In this document: positions 6,860-10,208 of the stretch, piece by piece
Numbering within the stretch: position 1 is the first letter of the stretch
Layout of the letters: every line of letters starts with the position of its first letter
Assembly: GCA_002353215.1 (NCBI GenBank)
Contig: DEJD01000104.1
Coordinates: 5,910-16,117 of the forward strand
DNA length: 10,208 nucleotides
Reading direction: 5' to 3'
From: Prevotellaceae bacterium UBA2757
GTDB taxonomy: Bacteria > Bacteroidota > Bacteroidia > Bacteroidales > Bacteroidaceae
Notes under the pieces: model-generated
What the model saw: the letters and a program-made list of their open reading frames with translations, nothing else
Databases searched by the model: none
Told to the model about the DNA's origin: nothing
Position numbers and translations under genes: made by a program

Positions 6860-8095
6860 ATGAGAAACTTTAAGCATTTATTATGTGGAAGTGCTGCTGC
6901 AGTAGCCCTTCTTTGTGCTTGCAACCAAGCTCCTACAACAGCAGAACAAGAATTAACTAAATCGGGTATTAATCCCGCAGATTATGACACAGTTATAGCT
7001 GTTGCATACGACTACGAAAACAACAAATTTGTGCCTGATACAGCTAATGCAAAACCTGTAAAGCTTTACACTCTCACCAACAAAAACGGCATGGAGGTTT
7101 GCATTACAAACTTCGGTGGACGCATTGTCAGCATCATGGTTCCAAATAAAGACGGACAACTTGTTGATGTAGCATGTGGATTTGACAAAGTAGAAAATTA
7201 CTTTCCATGGAACTTCGAAACTGACTTCGGTTGTTCTGTAGGTCGTTATGCAAACCGAATCAATGGTGGTCAGTTCACACTTCCTGGTCAGGATGAACCA
7301 GTTGTGCTCGACAAGAATAATAACGGTTATCACTCACTGCATGGTGGATACACAGGTTGGCAATATCAGGTATATGACGTAGTTGAATCTACAGACAATT
7401 CTCTCACTATCAAAAGAGTTTCTCCAGATGGAGACAACAAATTCCCAGGAAATGTTGAGGCAATCGTAAAATTTGATCTTACTGATAACAATGAAATCGT
7501 TATCAATTACGATGCAACAACAGATGCTCCTACAATCATCAATATGACAAATCATACATACTTTAACTTGAGCGGTGACCTCAACAATACTATTGACGAG
7601 TCAATCCTTCAGGTTAATGCAGACTACTATACTCCTGCAGACAGCACTTACATGCCAACAGGAGCTGTAAAGGAAGTAGCAGGTACGGTATTCGATTTCC
7701 GTGCTCCTAAGGCTATCGGAACTCACTTTGCAGACGGAGACGTAGAAATTGAAGCAGCAGGTGGCGGTTACGACCACAACTGGTGCCTAAACACAAAGGG
7801 TAATCAGGAAGAAATATGTGTTACAATGTGTGACCCACGCTCTGGTATCAAACTCGACATGTACACAAACGAACCTGGTGTTCAGTGTTACACTGCTAAT
7901 TTCCAAGATGGAACTCGTCCAGGCAAAGGTGGCATCATGTATCAGAAGCATTGCGCTATATGTCTTGAAAGTCAGAAGTATCCAGACTCTCCTAACAAGT
8001 ACACTTTACTCGGTTGGGAAGACTCAAATGCTCTCGTAACTCCAGATAAGCCATACCACAGCTATTGCAAGTATGCTTTCTCTATCATGAAGTAA
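6860..8095 (+). CDS. galM: Aldose 1-epimerase (mutarotase), lipoprotein form
   Basis: Interconverts alpha and beta anomers of aldoses. The 411 residues begin with a lipoprotein signal peptide, lipobox LCAC with Cys21, so the mature enzyme should be anchored in the periplasm or at the surface rather than in the cytoplasm like E. coli GalM. A linker rich in Asp, Ala and Asn follows, and the GalM fold starts near residue 66. Conserved parts include NFGGRI (84-89), GRYANRINGGQF (128-139), HSLHGG with His161, the catalytic acid His in NMTNHTYFNL (His232), the substrate-contacting Asp in GGGYDHNW (Asp305), and the catalytic base Glu338 in NEPGVQCYTAN. CLESQKYPDSPN (368-379) is the family C-terminal signature. 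The ATG at 6860 is chosen because it gives the signal peptide. It heads the operon; in B. thetaiotaomicron the equivalent gene is called araM. Arabinose as the main substrate is inferred from context. Confidence 0.92.
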   Translation: MRNFKHLLCGSAAAVALLCACNQAPTTAEQELTKSGINPADYDTVIAVAYDYENNKFVPDTANAKPVKLYTLTNKNGMEVCITNFGGRIVSIMVPNKDGQLVDVACGFDKVENYFPWNFETDFGCSVGRYANRINGGQFTLPGQDEPVVLDKNNNGYHSLHGGYTGWQYQVYDVVESTDNSLTIKRVSPDGDNKFPGNVEAIVKFDLTDNNEIVINYDATTDAPTIINMTNHTYFNLSGDLNNTIDESILQVNADYYTPADSTYMPTGAVKEVAGTVFDFRAPKAIGTHFADGDVEIEAAGGGYDHNWCLNTKGNQEEICVTMCDPRSGIKLDMYTNEPGVQCYTANFQDGTRPGKGGIMYQKHCAICLESQKYPDSPNKYTLLGWEDSNALVTPDKPYHSYCKYAFSIMK

Positions 8096-8141
8096 ATAAC
8101 GACAAACCAATATTTTAATTAAAAACTAAAAATCTAAAATT

Positions 8142-9866
8142 ATGAATTGGAATTCACATGAATTTATTTGGCTCGACTGGGCAGTACTTGCAATTGGTAT
8201 CTGCGGTGTAGTATGGGCTGTATGGCGTGCTATCGTCAAGGACAAACAAGCGCAGAAGGGTGAAGACTCCTCTGCATATCTATTCGGTAAAGGTGAACCT
8301 TGGTATGTAATCGGTATGGCAATTTTTGCTGCAAATATCGGTTCTGAACACCTCGTAGGTCTTGCCGGTACAGGTGCTAAGAGTGGTGTTGGTATGGCAC
8401 ACTGGGAGATGCAGGGATGGATGATCCTCATCCTCGGTTGGCTCTTCGTACCATTCTATCAATTGATGATTAACAAGATGGGTAAAATCATCACTATGCC
8501 TGACTTCCTGAAGTTCCGTTACACTCAGCGTACTGGTTCATGGCTGTCAATCATCACACTTGTAGCATACATTCTTACAAAAGTCAGCGTTACAGCCCTC
8601 ACAGGAGGTATCTTCTTCAAATATCTTTGGGGACTCAACTTCTGGGTTGGTGCTATCGGACTTATCCTTATCACTGCTGTATTCACAGTATTCGGTGGTA
8701 TGAAGGGTGTGATGACACTTTCTACTATTCAGACTCCAATACTTATCATCGGTTCCTTCCTCGTTCTCTTCCTCGGACTTGCAACTCTAGGAGGTGGAAA
8801 CATTGCTGAAGGTTGGACAAGCATGATGGAGTATTGCGGTCAGCTGAATAACGGTTATGGAACAACACATATGTTCCACTGGGAAGAAGGTGACTCCATG
8901 TTCCAGGAATATCCGGGATTTGTAGTATTCATCGGTGCTTCAATCATCGGTTTCTGGTACTGGTGTACTGACCAGCACATCGTTCAGCGTGTACTCGGGC
9001 AGGTTCCTGGTGAAGACAATGCAGACGTTATCCGTCGTGCCCGTCGCGGTACAATCGCAGCCGGTTTCTTCAAGGTTCTTCCATGTTTCATGTTCCTCAT
9101 TCCAGGTATGATTGCTGCTGCTCTTGCTCAGAAGGGTGCATTTGAAATGCAGGAAACTGACGCTGCATTCGCAATCATGGTTCAACAAGTACTTCCTGCT
9201 GGTATTAAAGGTATCGTAACTATCGGATTTATCTGCGCTCTTGTTGCATCACTTGCAGCATTCTTCAATTCTTGTGCTACCCTCTTCACTGAGGACTTCT
9301 ACAAACCTCTTAAGAAGGGTATGACAGAAGCACACTATGTATTCGTTGGACGTGTTGCTACAGTTGTAGTTGTAATCCTCGGTTTTGCATGGTTGCCTAT
9401 CATGATGGGTATGGACACATTGTATAACTATCTCCAGGGAATTCAGTCACTTCTGGCTCCTGCTATGGTAGTTGTATTCGCTTGTGGTATTCTCAGCAAG
9501 AAGGTTACTCCAAAGGCTGGTGAATACACAATGATTTTCGGATTCCTCATCGGCATGCTCCGTCTTGTTACAAACGTCATCACTGACACTGGTAGAGCAA
9601 CAATGGAAGGTGCATTCTGGGAGAATACTGCATGGTTCTGGCAGACTAACTGGCTTGTATTCGAGTGCTGGTTGCTCGTCTTCCTGCTTGTTTTCATCTA
9701 TGCTGTTTCATTCATCACACCAGCTCCTACAGCAGCTCAAATCGATGCTATCACTTTCTCATCAGACTTCAAGAAGTCAATCAAGGAGAGCTGGGGCACA
9801 TTCGATATCATTGGCACACTCATCGTTGTAGGTCTCTGTGCTTGTTTCTATTGGTATTTCTGGTAA
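8142..9866 (+). CDS. SSS-family sodium/sugar symporter, probably for L-arabinose
   Basis: An inner-membrane sodium-coupled sugar importer of 574 residues with about 14 hydrophobic segments. ANIGSEHLVGLAGTGAKSG (64-82) corresponds to the unwound first core helix of vSGLT, which carries Na and sugar contacts. FGGMKGVMTLSTIQ (184-197), FWYWCTDQHIVQRVLG (271-286) and ASLAAFFNSCATLFTEDFYK (369-388) are the other SSS signatures, the last being the Na2-site helix. The gene starts 46 bases after galM and ends 67 bases before araD, so it is the transport step of one operon. The B. thetaiotaomicron counterpart is known as araP. Arabinose specificity rests on the adjacent araD, not on binding-site residues. 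Codon use differs from uvrB: Ile is almost always ATC or ATT, and ATA is nearly absent, suggesting high expression. Confidence 0.93.
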   Translation: MNWNSHEFIWLDWAVLAIGICGVVWAVWRAIVKDKQAQKGEDSSAYLFGKGEPWYVIGMAIFAANIGSEHLVGLAGTGAKSGVGMAHWEMQGWMILILGWLFVPFYQLMINKMGKIITMPDFLKFRYTQRTGSWLSIITLVAYILTKVSVTALTGGIFFKYLWGLNFWVGAIGLILITAVFTVFGGMKGVMTLSTIQTPILIIGSFLVLFLGLATLGGGNIAEGWTSMMEYCGQLNNGYGTTHMFHWEEGDSMFQEYPGFVVFIGASIIGFWYWCTDQHIVQRVLGQVPGEDNADVIRRARRGTIAAGFFKVLPCFMFLIPGMIAAALAQKGAFEMQETDAAFAIMVQQVLPAGIKGIVTIGFICALVASLAAFFNSCATLFTEDFYKPLKKGMTEAHYVFVGRVATVVVVILGFAWLPIMMGMDTLYNYLQGIQSLLAPAMVVVFACGILSKKVTPKAGEYTMIFGFLIGMLRLVTNVITDTGRATMEGAFWENTAWFWQTNWLVFECWLLVFLLVFIYAVSFITPAPTAAQIDAITFSSDFKKSIKESWGTFDIIGTLIVVGLCACFYWYFW

Positions 9867-9880
9867 TTAATATTTGTGGG

Positions 9881-9910
9881 AAGTGGATTGGCTATCAAGC
9901 CTTTCCACTT
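9881..9910 (+). other. Two-part hairpin between the symporter gene and araD
   Basis: AAGTGGA (9881-9887) pairs with TCCACTT (9904-9910), and GGCT (9890-9893) with AGCC (9898-9901) around the loop ATCA, with a TT/TT internal loop between the two stems. All eleven pairs are Watson-Crick. The sequence after it (ATTACGCTAA) has no T run, so a strong intrinsic terminator is unlikely. Position suggests an mRNA-stabilising or processing element that keeps the transporter and enzyme parts of the transcript at different levels. Confidence 0.55.
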
Positions 9911-9933
9911 ATTACGCTAAAAAATAATTCAAC

Positions 9934-10208
9934 ATGTTAGAAGAATTAAAAGAAAAAGTATTCAAGGCAAATCTTGACCTCGTTCGTCAGGGACTTGTAA
10001 TATTCACTTGGGGAAATGTAAGCGGTATCGACCGTGAGAAAGGACTTGTAGTCATCAAACCATCAGGTGTAAGCTACGATGACATGAAAGCAAGCGATAT
10101 GGTTGTTGTTGACCTCAATACAGGAAAAGTTGTAGAGGGCGACCTGAATCCATCAAGCGACACCCCTACCCACCTCGTACTTTACAAAGCATTTCCAAAT
10201 ATCAAGGG
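9934..10208 (+). CDS. araD: L-ribulose-5-phosphate 4-epimerase, 3' part cut by the window edge
   Basis: Converts L-ribulose-5-phosphate to D-xylulose-5-phosphate, the last specific step of L-arabinose catabolism, using a zinc-dependent class II aldolase-type active site in the cytoplasm. The first 91 residues are present. [22 protein letters not shown] is the family N-terminus, TWGNVSGID (26-34) and [10 protein letters not shown] bind phosphate, and [13 protein letters not shown] (about 73-85) leads to the metal-binding His residues, which lie just past the edge. The closest alternative is a UlaF/SgbE-type paralogue for the same reaction in ascorbate use, but the mutarotase and symporter upstream favour AraD. 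Isomerase and kinase genes (araA, araB) are expected downstream, outside the window. Confidence 0.93.
   Translation, partial: MLEELKEKVFKANLDLVRQGLVIFTWGNVSGIDREKGLVVIKPSGVSYDDMKASDMVVVDLNTGKVVEGDLNPSSDTPTHLVLYKAFPNIK

Noticed and set aside
8113..8124. Palindrome TTTTAATTAAAA between galM and the symporter gene
   Set aside because: Short and A/T only, in a 46-base A/T-rich gap; expected by chance and not useful as a terminator inside an operon.
1..10208. Mobile elements, CRISPR arrays, tRNA genes or phage genes
   Set aside because: No repeat-spacer pattern, transposase or integrase motif, terminal inverted repeat or tRNA cloverleaf was found on either strand by eye.

Overview
The window reads as ordinary chromosome of a Bacteroidales bacterium (Bacteroides/Prevotella type). 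Three things point there: gene content (Bacteroidota omega subunit beside BamD and a DUF4293 protein, a long-form GDP-fucose synthase, a lipoprotein mutarotase ahead of an SSS sugar symporter and araD), promoters that fit the Bacteroidota consensus TTTG-N19-21-TAnnTTTG, and starts without clear Shine-Dalgarno sequences. The genus is an inference. No tRNA, rRNA, CRISPR array, IS element or phage gene was seen. The longest stretch without a gene is 198 bases (3616-3813).

Left half, minus strand, read right to left from about 3615: bamD (outer-membrane assembly lipoprotein), rpoZ (RNA polymerase omega), a four-helix DUF4293 membrane protein, fcl (GDP-L-fucose synthase) and a Cof-type HAD phosphatase that runs off the left edge. 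Gaps are short (69 bases, a 1-base overlap, 36 bases, about 9 bases), so this may be one transcription unit combining envelope assembly, transcription and nucleotide-sugar supply. The HAD gene has no ATG start in its frame.

Centre, plus strand: uvrB starts at a GTG behind a consensus promoter in the region shared with bamD. It is followed, with a TAATG overlap, by a BASS-family (bile acid:sodium symporter-like) transporter.

Right, plus strand: an L-arabinose utilisation operon begins with a secreted lipoprotein aldose 1-epimerase, then an SSS-family sodium/sugar symporter, then araD (L-ribulose-5-phosphate 4-epimerase), which is cut by the right edge. The expected logic is that the mutarotase speeds anomer interconversion outside the inner membrane, the symporter imports the sugar, and AraD completes conversion to D-xylulose-5-phosphate. 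The promoter carries a strong dyad that sits on its -7 box and start site and is the best operator candidate in the window.

I did not find a convincing undescribed system. The points most worth checking are the arabinose-promoter dyad, the start of the HAD gene, and the hairpin between the symporter gene and araD, where B. thetaiotaomicron (from memory) has its AraR regulator gene.
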